From Acidimicrobiales bacterium (GTDB taxonomy: Bacteria > Actinomycetota > Acidimicrobiia > Acidimicrobiales > Aldehydirespiratoraceae), in the NCBI GenBank assembly GCA_041394245.1, contig JAWKIR010000002.1, positions 1,240,001-1,304,000 of the forward strand: a stretch of DNA of 64,000 nt, in the 5' to 3' direction. This document shows, piece after piece, positions 1 through 9,481 of the stretch (positions within the stretch are counted from its first letter, which is position 1; each line of letters starts with the position of its first letter). The position numbers and the translations under genes were made by a program. Under the pieces are notes generated by a model that was not told the DNA's origin, did no database searches, and worked only from the letters and a program-made list of their open reading frames with translations.

Positions 1-1196
1 ACGGAATCCGCGGCGGCCGCCACCTTCTCGCCGTTGACACGGATACCACCCTGTTCGATCGTGCGCCGCGCCTCTCCCTTCGAGGCGCACACCCCCGTCG
101 CAACCAAGAGCGCGACCACCGGTTCATCGGGATCGAGTGGCTCGGAGAGTTCGGTCTCGGGCACGATGCCGCGGAGCGACTCGAGGCCCTCACCGTCGAG
201 CGGGTCTGCACCGAACAGGGCGCCGGCAGCGCGGCGGGCCCGCCGCACCTGGTCGTCGCCGTGCACCAAGGCAGTCACCTGGTCGGCGAGTACGCCTTGC
301 CCATGACGGGCCTCCGGCGACCGCTGGTGCTCGGCCATGACGTCGGCGACATCGGCGACGGGTAGCAGCGTGAGTTGGAGCAGGAACCGCTCGACGTCTC
401 GGTCGTCGGTCCGCAGGAAGTACTGATGGAACTCGTATGGCAGCGTGCGGTCGGGCGACAGCCACACCGCGCCATCGGCGGTCTTGCCGAACTTGGCGCC
501 GTCGGATCGGGTCACGAGCGGCACCGTGAGTCCGTGGACGTGGGCCTGGCGGCGCCGACGGATCATGTCGATCCCTGCAGTGATGTTGCCCCACTGGTCG
601 GATCCACCCACCTGCAACTCGCAGCCGTAGCGGGCATGGAGCTCGACGAAGTCGTTGGCCTGCAAGAGCATGTAGCTGAACTCGGTGAACGAGATCCCCT
701 GCTCGCCCTCGAGCCGACTCCTGATGGACTCCTTGGCGAGCATGGTGTTGACAGTGACGTGCTTGCCGACATCGCGCAGGAAGTCGAGCACTTCGACCCC
801 GACCGTCCACTCGCGGTTGTCGACGAGCTGACCACCGTCGTCGATGTCGACGATGGCGGCCAGCTGGCTCCGGATGGCCGCCAGGTTGCGGCCCAGGGTG
901 TCGGCATCGAGGAGGTTGCGCTCATCGGAACGCCCGGACGGATCGCCGACCATCCCGGTGGCGCCACCCGCCAGGGCGATGGGCCGATGACCGAAATCCT
1001 GGAACCTCCGAAGGAGCAGGAGCGGAACGAGGTTGCCGATGTGGAGGCTGTCGGCGGTCGGATCGAAGCCGCAGTAGAGGGTGATCGGACCCTCGTCGAG
1101 GCGGCGACGAAGAGCAGCCTCGTCGGTCGAGTCCTGGATCAACCCCCGGGAACGGAGATCGTCGAGGATGGCGGAACCGGACCCAGGCGTTGTCAC
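1..1196 (-). CDS. tyrS: Tyrosyl-tRNA synthetase, 3' end cut by window edge
   Basis: Class I aminoacyl-tRNA synthetase that charges tRNA-Tyr in the cytoplasm. The translated frame shows the YCGFDPTADSLHIGN region (HIGH motif as HIGN), the tyrosine-pocket stretch VGGSDQWGNI, a KFGKT sequence in the KMSKS position, and an S4 RNA-binding domain (SKGEARRTIEQGGIRVNGEK) running off the window at base 1. The GTG at 1196 is preferred over the in-frame ATG at 1214 because TATCCT lies 7 bases before the GTG, as at other leaderless starts here. It sits beyond mpg and the arg operon, as in mycobacteria. It is divergent from the PBP gene. Confidence 0.93.
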   Translation of the reverse strand, partial: MTTPGSGSAILDDLRSRGLIQDSTDEAALRRRLDEGPITLYCGFDPTADSLHIGNLVPLLLLRRFQDFGHRPIALAGGATGMVGDPSGRSDERNLLDADTLGRNLAAIRSQLAAIVDIDDGGQLVDNREWTVGVEVLDFLRDVGKHVTVNTMLAKESIRSRLEGEQGISFTEFSYMLLQANDFVELHARYGCELQVGGSDQWGNITAGIDMIRRRRQAHVHGLTVPLVTRSDGAKFGKTADGAVWLSPDRTLPYEFHQYFLRTDDRDVERFLLQLTLLPVADVADVMAEHQRSPEARHGQGVLADQVTALVHGDDQVRRARRAAGALFGADPLDGEGLESLRGIVPETELSEPLDPDEPVVALLVATGVCASKGEARRTIEQGGIRVNGEKVAAAADS

Positions 1197-1203
1197 GGCA
1201 CCG

Positions 1204-1209
1204 AGGATA
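1204..1209 (-). promoter_or_regulatory. -10 element for leaderless tyrS
   Basis: TATCCT on the minus strand, followed by 7 bases and the GTG start of tyrS. It fits the TANNNT pattern seen before many genes in this window. If correct, transcription starts at or next to the GTG and the ATG at 1214 is untranslated. Confidence 0.5.
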
Positions 1210-1298
1210 GGCATGTGCGACTGCGGTGGATCGTGAATTCGGATGTTCGCGCGTCCCTGCCGTGGATCACCGCGCGTTCGCGGACAGAATGGGCGCTC

Positions 1299-3737
1299 AT
1301 GCGCCGCCCACGTCGCCTCCTCCTCGCGCTCTTGGTCCTCGCGTCGCTCTCGGCTGCGTGCAGCTACGAGACGCAGGACTTCGAAGCGCTCTTCGGCGAG
1401 GACTTCTCCGTCGACCAGCTCGAGACCGCGCAGTCGTCCCGGATCTTCGACCGCAACGGCACCACCATCACCGACCTCCGCGGCGAACAGAACCGCACCG
1501 ACATCCTCTTCGAGCAGATCCCCGAGGTCGTCTACAACGCCGTCGTCGCCATCGAGGACGAGCGGTTCTGGGACCACTCCGGCGTCGACTTCAAGGCGAT
1601 CCTGCGCGCCGCCCGATCCAACGTCAACGCCGGCGGCATCAGCCAGGGCGGGTCCACGATCACCCAGCAGTACGTCGGCAACGTCTTCCTCGAGCGCTCC
1701 GACCAGACCGCGGGACGCAAGGTCGAAGAGATCTTCATGGCCCGTCGCTTCGAGCAGAACTTCAGCAAGGAGTTCATCCTCGGGCGCTACCTCAACTGGG
1801 TCTACTTCGGCAACGGCGCCTACGGCGTCGAGGCCGCCGCACGCGAGTACTTCGGGCCGCCCGACTGCGCCCGTCAGGCAAGCCTCGACCAGGCCGATGA
1901 TCGGGACTGCCTGAAGGTCACCGAACTCACCCTCGTGGAGGCCGCCACCATCGCCGGCCTCATCCAGGCACCGGGCCGCTTCAACCCCTACGACAACTAC
2001 GAAGCCGCCCGCGACCGACGCGACCTGGTCCTCCTGCGCATGTTCGCCAACGACTACATCACCGAAGACGAGTACAAGAACGCCCTGCTCCAGCCGATCG
2101 AGCTCGTGGAGGACATCCCGCTGCTCGAGGAGCGTTACCCGGCGGCGCACTTCGTCGACGAGGTGAAGCAATGGTTCCTCGGAAACGAACTGTTCGGGGA
2201 GACCCGCGAGGATCGGGCTCGCCTGCTGTTCGAGGGCGGCCTGACGATCCGTACCACCATCGATCTCGACCTCCAGGCGAAGGCGGAAGCCGCAGTGGCC
2301 GACGTGCTGCCCGACATCGCCGCCGACGGGCGCAAGAACCCCGATGCCGCAGTGGTGACACTCGGCACGACCGCCGCCGACGACGGCCATGTTCTCGCGA
2401 TGGTGGGCGGTCGCGACTTCTTCGGCGACAGCACCTACGCCAAACTCAACCTCGCCACAGGCACGGGGCGCCAGGCCGGCTCGTCCATGAAGCCGATCGC
2501 GCTCGCCGAGTGGCTCCAGAGTGGGCGGCCGGTCACGAGCATGTGGGACGCTCCGGTCCGGCTCACGATCGACAACCCCCAGGTCTGTGGTGGCCCGTGG
2601 AACGTGCGGGGCGGAACCGGCGGACGGGTTTCGCTGATTCGCGCGACCCGTAGCTCGCTCAACACCGTGTTCGCCCAGGTGATGGTGGCGATCCGGCCAG
2701 AGAAGTTCGTCGAGCGGGCCGAGTCGCTCGGTATCGGCGAGGACCGGATCAAGCCCGTGTGTGCGGCGGTGCTCGGTAGCGAGAACGTCAACATGCTCGA
2801 GATGGCCACTGTGTACTCCACCTTCAGTCGCAGCGGCACGAGGGTCGATCCCGTCTTCGTCACCCAGGTCGTCAATCCCGACGGCACGCTGCTCTACGAG
2901 TACTCTCCGTCACCGCAACCGGTGCTGACCCAGAGCGTGGCCCACCAACTGACCTGGGTCCTCGAGGGTGTCGTGAGCGGCGGCACCGGTACCCGAGCCC
3001 AGCTGGCCGACGGCCGGACCGCAGCGGGCAAGACCGGCACGACACAGAACAACGTCGATGCGACCTTCGTCGGCTTCACCCCCCAGCGCACGACCGCGGT
3101 GTGGGTCGGGTTCCCGACGGAGGGGCAGATCCAGATGACCAACTACTTCAACGGGGGCAGCGTCCAGGGCGGCACGTTCCCGGCGATGATCTTCAAGGCC
3201 GTGATGGACCTGGCCCACGAGGGGCTGCCGGTCGAGGCGTTCCCCGCCCCACCACCGAGCTCGACCACCACGACGATCCCCCTGCCACCACAGTCCGTCA
3301 CGGTGACCATGCCCGACCTCGTCGGTCGTACCGTCGACGACGCGCTCTATGCCGAGATGGATGCGGCGCGGCTACAGCTCAACGCCTTCGAGGTCGTCCG
3401 CGACGACGTTCCCGAAGGGCAGATCGTCTCTCAGGTTCCGGCCGCCGGGCTTGTGGTGCCGGGCGGGACCGTGGTCTCGGTGGGCATCGCCGTCGCACCG
3501 ATCTCCTCGCCGGTACCCAACGTCATCGGAATGACCGAGGCCGTCGCCCGTCAGGCACTCGGCGGCGACGGATTCCTCATCGAGGTCAGCTACGAGACCC
3601 AACCCGAACCGGGCGACAGCGGCGTCGTCGCCGGCGAGGTGTGGGCCCAGGATCCGCCTGGGGGCACCGAACGCGACGGCATCGACACGGTCCGCCTGAA
3701 GGTCAATCCTCCCTCCGAGGGCGGTGACGGAGGATGA
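1299..3737 (+). CDS. Class A penicillin-binding protein with two PASTA domains
   Basis: Bifunctional peptidoglycan synthase of 812 residues. The glycosyltransferase 51 domain lies at about residues 60-240 (EDERFW near 86, QGGSTITQQ, GRYLNWVYFGNGAYGVEAAA). The transpeptidase has SSMK at 395-398, SLN at 453-455 and KTGTT at 578-582, so both active sites look complete. Two PASTA domains (from about 668) follow a Pro/Thr linker. The start is the ATG at 1299; the open frame continues upstream only as antisense to tyrS. The N-terminus is unusual: a short hydrophobic stretch ending LSAAC with Cys21, which resembles a lipoprotein signal rather than the usual membrane anchor. Its stop overlaps the next gene by 4 bases (ATGA). 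Confidence 0.93.
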   Translation: MRRPRRLLLALLVLASLSAACSYETQDFEALFGEDFSVDQLETAQSSRIFDRNGTTITDLRGEQNRTDILFEQIPEVVYNAVVAIEDERFWDHSGVDFKAILRAARSNVNAGGISQGGSTITQQYVGNVFLERSDQTAGRKVEEIFMARRFEQNFSKEFILGRYLNWVYFGNGAYGVEAAAREYFGPPDCARQASLDQADDRDCLKVTELTLVEAATIAGLIQAPGRFNPYDNYEAARDRRDLVLLRMFANDYITEDEYKNALLQPIELVEDIPLLEERYPAAHFVDEVKQWFLGNELFGETREDRARLLFEGGLTIRTTIDLDLQAKAEAAVADVLPDIAADGRKNPDAAVVTLGTTAADDGHVLAMVGGRDFFGDSTYAKLNLATGTGRQAGSSMKPIALAEWLQSGRPVTSMWDAPVRLTIDNPQVCGGPWNVRGGTGGRVSLIRATRSSLNTVFAQVMVAIRPEKFVERAESLGIGEDRIKPVCAAVLGSENVNMLEMATVYSTFSRSGTRVDPVFVTQVVNPDGTLLYEYSPSPQPVLTQSVAHQLTWVLEGVVSGGTGTRAQLADGRTAAGKTGTTQNNVDATFVGFTPQRTTAVWVGFPTEGQIQMTNYFNGGSVQGGTFPAMIFKAVMDLAHEGLPVEAFPAPPPSSTTTTIPLPPQSVTVTMPDLVGRTVDDALYAEMDAARLQLNAFEVVRDDVPEGQIVSQVPAAGLVVPGGTVVSVGIAVAPISSPVPNVIGMTEAVARQALGGDGFLIEVSYETQPEPGDSGVVAGEVWAQDPPGGTERDGIDTVRLKVNPPSEGGDGG

Positions 3738-4297
3738 CCACTGCGTACGACGCGCCCCACGACGAGCTCGAGGGGCGCTACTGGAGCCCCACGCGCATCG
3801 CCCTCGCTCTGGTGGTGCTGCTGATCACCGCCATGTGGGTGTGGATCTACCTGTGGGCGCCCCGCAGCAACCCCGACCGGCTCGACACCCGCGCATTCGC
3901 CGACGCCGCACAGGAGTGGTGCGAGCCCTTCGCCGCCGATCTCGACGCCTTGCCGATCACCACGACCGACACCACGATCGCCCAGCGAGCCATCAACGTC
4001 GCCGAGGGCACCCGGCTCACGGTGGCGATGGTCGAAGGATTGAAGGCCGAGGCCGCCGCGGTCACCGACGAGAACGACGTGCAACTCCTCACCCTCTGGT
4101 TCGACGACTGGGACGCCTACGTGGCCGACCGCGAGGCGTATGTCGAGCTACTCCGCGACGCACCGGCCGACGCCGATCGCAAAGATCTCGCCTTCACGCT
4201 GACCGAGCGCGCCGCCGGTGGCATCTACACCCGAACGATCGACGGCTTCGCCGAGGTCAACGACATGGCCTCGTGCGCCGTGCCGCGCGACATCTAG
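3734..4297 (+). CDS. Single-pass membrane protein coupled to the PBP gene
   Basis: Protein of 187 residues of no family I recognise. A hydrophilic N-terminus is followed by one membrane segment at about residues 20-42 (LALVVLLITAMWVWIYLW) and an extracytoplasmic, mostly helical, acidic domain. That domain has two cysteines, one near its start (EWCEPF) and one near the C-terminus (ASCAVPRDI), which could form a disulfide. The ATG overlaps the PBP stop codon by 4 bases behind a GGAGG-like site, so the two are probably translated together. A role beside the PBP in the cell envelope is an inference from this coupling. Confidence 0.75.
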   Translation: MTTAYDAPHDELEGRYWSPTRIALALVVLLITAMWVWIYLWAPRSNPDRLDTRAFADAAQEWCEPFAADLDALPITTTDTTIAQRAINVAEGTRLTVAMVEGLKAEAAAVTDENDVQLLTLWFDDWDAYVADREAYVELLRDAPADADRKDLAFTLTERAAGGIYTRTIDGFAEVNDMASCAVPRDI

Positions 4298-4330
4298 GCG
4301 CCTCGACACCCAGACATCGGCGACCCACAC

Positions 4331-4930
4331 CTAGCCGGCGAGTTGCCGACCGGCGAGCGCGAATCCGCGGCGAGCCATGCGCTGCAATCCTTCGTCGACG
4401 CCGAGCGCCGCGAGTTGGTCGGCCCGAACCCATCGTTGATCCTGCGACTCGTGGTTGGCTGCGAGCACCGCGTCGTCGGGGGCGATCACCAGGAAGCGAA
4501 CGTCGAAGTGGTCGTGGGCGTCCTCGTTCGGCGGGTCGACCCGATGGATGTCGAGATCGAGCGCGATCGGCCAGATGCGCAGACCATCGATCCCTGTCTC
4601 CTCCTGAGCCTCGCGCAGCGCGACCGCGGGGAGGTTCGCATCACCATCGGCGTGGCCGCCCGGTTGCACCCAGATCTGCAACTTCGTGTGGAAGAGCATC
4701 AGCGTGCGTTGTGCCGACGCGTCGACGACGAATGCACTCCCGGTCAGGTGACCCGGGCGCTCGGAGCGATCCAGGGGTTGGGGCCGTTCCTCGAGCAGTC
4801 GCCGCATGCGGTCGCGGGTCTCGCGGAGGTCGTCGTGGTCGACCGGAGCGATGGCGGCCCACGCGTCGCCGAGCCATGACGACCGTTGCAGGCGAGGGTC
4901 ACCGGCCTGGAGAAACGAGGGCGCGGACAT
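4331..4930 (-). CDS. NUDIX hydrolase
   Basis: Protein of 199 residues with a Nudix box in the middle (GGHADGDANLPAVALREAQ, then EETGI). The box has the REAQEETG core that binds metal. The first conserved Glu of the classic motif is replaced by Ala, as happens in subfamilies with a GGHxDGD opening. The substrate cannot be told; the enzyme should hydrolyse a nucleoside diphosphate linked to another moiety. The start is supported by TAGCGT 7 bases upstream. It faces the PBP pair tail to tail across 33 bases and lies 10 bases beyond the mpg stop. Confidence 0.85.
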   Translation of the reverse strand: MSAPSFLQAGDPRLQRSSWLGDAWAAIAPVDHDDLRETRDRMRRLLEERPQPLDRSERPGHLTGSAFVVDASAQRTLMLFHTKLQIWVQPGGHADGDANLPAVALREAQEETGIDGLRIWPIALDLDIHRVDPPNEDAHDHFDVRFLVIAPDDAVLAANHESQDQRWVRADQLAALGVDEGLQRMARRGFALAGRQLAG

Positions 4931-4937
4931 GAAACCG

Positions 4938-4943
4938 ACGCTA
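4938..4943 (-). promoter_or_regulatory. -10 element for leaderless NUDIX gene
   Basis: TAGCGT on the minus strand, 7 bases before the ATG of the NUDIX gene. It overlaps the last codons of mpg, so this gene may be transcribed independently of the arg operon. Confidence 0.4.
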
Positions 4944-5531
4944 TCGGCCCGGCACGGGACGGCTCACCTCCGCCACGCCGGGCACGGCGAAGCGCCACGG
5001 GAGATCGATCCCCTGCGACAATCCGATCCGCGTACCCACCGCGGGACGGTCCGGAGGCGGTGTGCCGTCGTCACGAATCGACACCCCGTGGTCAGCTCGC
5101 ACCAGATCGGCGCCATCGTGCTGTCCGCCGATCCCGAACGCCTGCGCGAGTTTCGCCGGGCCGTTGGCGAGATCGCGGTCGCGCCGGGCGGCGGGGCGAC
5201 GCAGTCGCATGCGCGGGACGCCCCGCAGCGGCGTGACTGCCCGGAGCAGCACTGCGCCGGAAACACCCGACCGATCGGTGACCACGTTCGCACACCAGTG
5301 CATCCCGTAGGTGAAGTAGACGTAGAGGTGCCCGGGCGGACCGAACATGACCTCGGTGCGGGGTGTGACACCGCGGTAGGCGTGGGAACCCGGGTCATCG
5401 CTTCCCCGATACGCCTCGACCTCCACGATGCGGCCGGCGACACCCGGCGCCACGAGCACCTTGTTGAGCAGGTCGGGGGCGACTTCGAGCGTCGGTCGGG
5501 CGAAGAACCGCCGACCGAGCCGTCGGCTCAT
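4941..5531 (-). CDS. mpg: 3-methyladenine DNA glycosylase (AAG/MPG family)
   Basis: Base-excision repair enzyme of 196 residues that removes alkylated purines. The AAG-family signatures are clear: RFFARPTLEVAPDLLNKVLV at the N-terminus, VEVEAYRGSDDPGSHAYRG (with the catalytic Glu region), the MFGPPGHLYVYFTYGMHWC segment and NGPAKLAQAFGI. The length fits the bacterial family. Its ATG overlaps the argH stop codon by 4 bases (ATGA), so it is the last tightly coupled gene of the arginine operon. Mpg next to tyrS is also the mycobacterial arrangement. Confidence 0.93.
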   Translation of the reverse strand: MSRRLGRRFFARPTLEVAPDLLNKVLVAPGVAGRIVEVEAYRGSDDPGSHAYRGVTPRTEVMFGPPGHLYVYFTYGMHWCANVVTDRSGVSGAVLLRAVTPLRGVPRMRLRRPAARRDRDLANGPAKLAQAFGIGGQHDGADLVRADHGVSIRDDGTPPPDRPAVGTRIGLSQGIDLPWRFAVPGVAEVSRPVPGR

Positions 5532-6895
5532 CCGCCGAGATGGGCGCGGAAACGTCGGAGCTGATCGGCGACGGCAGCCGGAGATCCGCCGCCGTGGGTG
5601 GTCCGCCGGGTGACCGACACCCCGGGGGCGAGCAGCGCCGCGGCGTCTGGTCCGAGGTCGTCGTGGGCCGCGACCAGATCCTCGAGCGATCCCTCACCGG
5701 CGAGTGCCTTGCGCACCAGCTCGCCGACCACGGCGTGGGCGCTCCGGAAGGGCATTCCCTGGGCCACCAGCCACTCGGCGAGGTCGGTTGCCGCTGCGAA
5801 CGGCGACGAAGCCGCCTCCTCCATCCGCTCGGTCCGGAAGCTGGTGGACGCCACCATGCCGTCGAGCGCGAGCAGGGTGAGACGGACCGTGTCGACCGAG
5901 TCGAACAGCGGTTCCTTGTCCTCCTGGAGATCCTTGTTGTAGGTGAGGGGCAGACCCTTGATGGTCGTGAGCAATCCCGTGAGGTGGCCGATCAGACGGC
6001 CGGCCTTCCCCCGAGCGAGTTCGGCGATGTCGGGGTTCTTCTTCTGCGGCATCATCGAGGACCCGGTGGAGAATGCATCGTCGAGCTCGACGAAGCCGAA
6101 CTCGGTGGATGCCCACAAGATGAACTCCTCCCCCATCCGACTCAGGTGCACACCCAGGAGGGCCAGGGCGAAGAGCGTCTCGGCCACGAAGTCGCGATCG
6201 CTGACCGCATCGAGCGAGTTGTCGAACACGGCGGCGAAGCCGAGTTCGGCGGCCGTGATCGACGGATCGAGCGGCAACGACGACCCGGCGAGCGCGCCGG
6301 CGCCCAACGGCGACACGTCGAGGCGCGCCCGCGCGTCACGCAGGCGCGAGACGTCGCGGGAGAGCGCCCAGCCGTGGGCCAGGAGATGATGGGCCAAGGC
6401 CACGGGTTGGGCCTGCTGCAGATGGGTGTAGCCGGGGAGGTAGGCGTCGCCTGCGGCCTCGGCCTGGGCGAGCAACGTCCGTTGGAGGCGCTCGACCAGC
6501 GAAACGACCTCGTCGATCGCCGACTTGGTCCAGAGGCGCAGATCGGTGGCCACCTGGTCGTTGCGACTCCTCCCGGTGTGGAGCTTGCCGCCCGCGGGTG
6601 CGAGTTCGGTGACCCGCCGCTCGACCGCGGTGTGGATGTCTTCGTCGCTGGCGACGAACACGAAGGAGCCGTCGGACATCTCGGCCTCGACCGCATCGAG
6701 TGCGTCGAGCACCGCATCACGTTCCCCGGCGTCGAACAGCCCGACATCGGCCAGCATCCTGACGTGGGCGCGCGAACCGGCGATGTCCTCACGGAACATC
6801 CGACGATCGAACGGCAGGGAGTCGTTGAGCGCCTGGAGCGCCTCGGAGGGCCCGCCCTCGAAGCGCCCGTGCCAGAGCTGGCCACGTGCGGACAC
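5528..6895 (-). CDS. argH: Argininosuccinate lyase
   Basis: Last step of arginine synthesis: argininosuccinate to arginine and fumarate. The 455-residue protein has the fumarase/aspartase superfamily signature GSSMMPQKKNPDIAE, the TGRSRNDQVATDLRLW substrate segment and GYTHLQQAQPV. The GTG start at 6895 lies 2 bases after the argG stop. The same frame is open upstream through argG, but that part is antisense-like arginine-rich sequence and is rejected. The stop overlaps mpg by 4 bases. Confidence 0.95.
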   Translation of the reverse strand: MSARGQLWHGRFEGGPSEALQALNDSLPFDRRMFREDIAGSRAHVRMLADVGLFDAGERDAVLDALDAVEAEMSDGSFVFVASDEDIHTAVERRVTELAPAGGKLHTGRSRNDQVATDLRLWTKSAIDEVVSLVERLQRTLLAQAEAAGDAYLPGYTHLQQAQPVALAHHLLAHGWALSRDVSRLRDARARLDVSPLGAGALAGSSLPLDPSITAAELGFAAVFDNSLDAVSDRDFVAETLFALALLGVHLSRMGEEFILWASTEFGFVELDDAFSTGSSMMPQKKNPDIAELARGKAGRLIGHLTGLLTTIKGLPLTYNKDLQEDKEPLFDSVDTVRLTLLALDGMVASTSFRTERMEEAASSPFAAATDLAEWLVAQGMPFRSAHAVVGELVRKALAGEGSLEDLVAAHDDLGPDAAALLAPGVSVTRRTTHGGGSPAAVADQLRRFRAHLGG

Positions 6896-6897
6896 GA

Positions 6898-8100
<1,203 letters not shown>

Positions 8101-8126
8101 GTCAGTACCACTTCTTTCGAGAGTTC

Positions 8127-8588
8127 CTAGAGCCCGGCCAGATCGCGGAGACGAACGGCCAGATCGGTGCCGCTGATGGATTCGGCGGCGACCACGAGCA
8201 GGGTGTCGTCACCCGCGACGGTACCGAGGATGTCCTCGATGCCCGCACGATCGAGCGCCGACGCGACGACATGAGCCGAGCCCGGAGGGGTGCGGAGCAT
8301 GACGATGTTGCCCGACGACGCGACGTCGGCGACCCAGTCGCCCATCACTCGCCGGAGGTGGTCGTGCGGCGCGATCCGGTCGACCGGGTGCTCCGGGATG
8401 GCGTAGACGGTTTCCCCACCGGGCACCCGTACCTTGATCGCGCCGAGATCGTCGAGGTCGCGCGAGACCGTCGCCTGGGTGGCGACGATGTCCTCCGCCT
8501 CGAGAAGCTCGACCAGCTGGGTCTGGCTGGTCACCGACTGCTCCTCGAGGAGCGACGAGATGCGGTGCTGGCGGCGTGCCTTGCTCAT
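8127..8588 (-). CDS. argR: Arginine repressor
   Basis: Arginine-sensing regulator of the operon. The 153-residue protein has an N-terminal winged helix (ISSLLEEQSVTSQTQLVELL, then ATQATVSRDLDDLGAIKV) with the TQATVSRDL recognition helix, and a C-terminal oligomerisation and arginine-binding domain. The ATG at 8588 overlaps the argF stop by 4 bases; a longer frame to 8615 exists but would add only non-conserved Gly-rich residues. Its likely operator is the palindrome at 13889-13904 upstream of argC. Confidence 0.94.
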   Translation of the reverse strand: MSKARRQHRISSLLEEQSVTSQTQLVELLEAEDIVATQATVSRDLDDLGAIKVRVPGGETVYAIPEHPVDRIAPHDHLRRVMGDWVADVASSGNIVMLRTPPGSAHVVASALDRAGIEDILGTVAGDDTLLVVAAESISGTDLAVRLRDLAGL

Positions 8589-9481
8589 CCGCCCTGCCCC
8601 TCCCCCATCAGCCACGCCAGGAGACCACGGGCGGCGTGCATGCGGTTGGCGGCCTGCACCCAGATACGGCTCCGCTCGCCGTCGAGCACACCGTCGACGA
8701 CCTCCTCACCCCGGTGGGCGGGCAGGCAGTGCAGGAAGATGGCACCGGCCGATCCCAGGGCCATCAGCCGCTCGTCGATCTGGAACCCCTCGAAGTCGCG
8801 ACGGCGCTGTTCGGCCTCGGCCTCCTGCCCCATCGAGGTCCAGGTGTCGGCGTAGACGGCATCGGCGCCGGCAACCGCGTCCTCGGGGCGATCGAAGATC
8901 TGGGGTTCGCCGCTGACCCGGATCCGGTCGAGGTCGGTCTCGGAGAACGTGTAGCCGCCGGGACTGGCGATCCGGAACTGCATGCCGGAGAGCGCCGCGC
9001 CGATCGCGAGCGAGCGGGCGACGTTGTTGGCGTCGCCCACATACGCCACCGTGCGACCCTCGAGGGCCCCGAACTCGCGACGCATGGTGAGGAGATCGGC
9101 GAGGGCCTGCATGGGATGCCCTTGATCGCTCAGCAGGTTGACCACGGGTGCCCGATCGACCTTCGCCATGCGCTCCACGACCCCGTGGTCGAAGACACGG
9201 GCCCCGATCGCCGCGTGGAACCCGGCCATGGCGTTGGTGACGTCCTCGACCGATTCTCGGGTGTCGAGGCCCACCTCCTCGCCCTGGATGTAGACCGGAT
9301 GACCACCGAGCTGCACGACCGCCATCTCCATCGAGTTGCGGGTACGGGCCGACGGCTTCTCGAAGATCAGCGCCATACCCTTGCCGGCCAGCAGGCGCGG
9401 TGGGTCGGGAAGCGTCGCGAGGTCGAGCACACGGGCGAGTTCGTTCGACGACAGGTCGTCGACTTCGAGGAAGTGACGCAT
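8585..9481 (-). CDS. argF: Ornithine carbamoyltransferase
   Basis: Makes citrulline from ornithine and carbamoyl phosphate. The carbamoyl-phosphate loop appears as EKPSARTRNS (residues 41-50) with SARTR in place of the usual STRTR, together with DQGHPMQALADL and the ornithine-binding HCLPAHRGEEV near the C-terminus. The ATG at 9481 overlaps the argD stop by one base (TGATG); a GTG one codon earlier is possible. The carbamoyl phosphate should come from carAB in the pyrimidine operon of this window. Confidence 0.96.
   Translation of the reverse strand: MRHFLEVDDLSSNELARVLDLATLPDPPRLLAGKGMALIFEKPSARTRNSMEMAVVQLGGHPVYIQGEEVGLDTRESVEDVTNAMAGFHAAIGARVFDHGVVERMAKVDRAPVVNLLSDQGHPMQALADLLTMRREFGALEGRTVAYVGDANNVARSLAIGAALSGMQFRIASPGGYTFSETDLDRIRVSGEPQIFDRPEDAVAGADAVYADTWTSMGQEAEAEQRRRDFEGFQIDERLMALGSAGAIFLHCLPAHRGEEVVDGVLDGERSRIWVQAANRMHAARGLLAWLMGEGQGG

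Noticed and set aside
1197..1214. ATG at 1214 as start of tyrS
   Set aside because: It lies upstream of the TATCCT element and has no ribosome binding site; the GTG at 1196 fits the local leaderless pattern. Not excluded.
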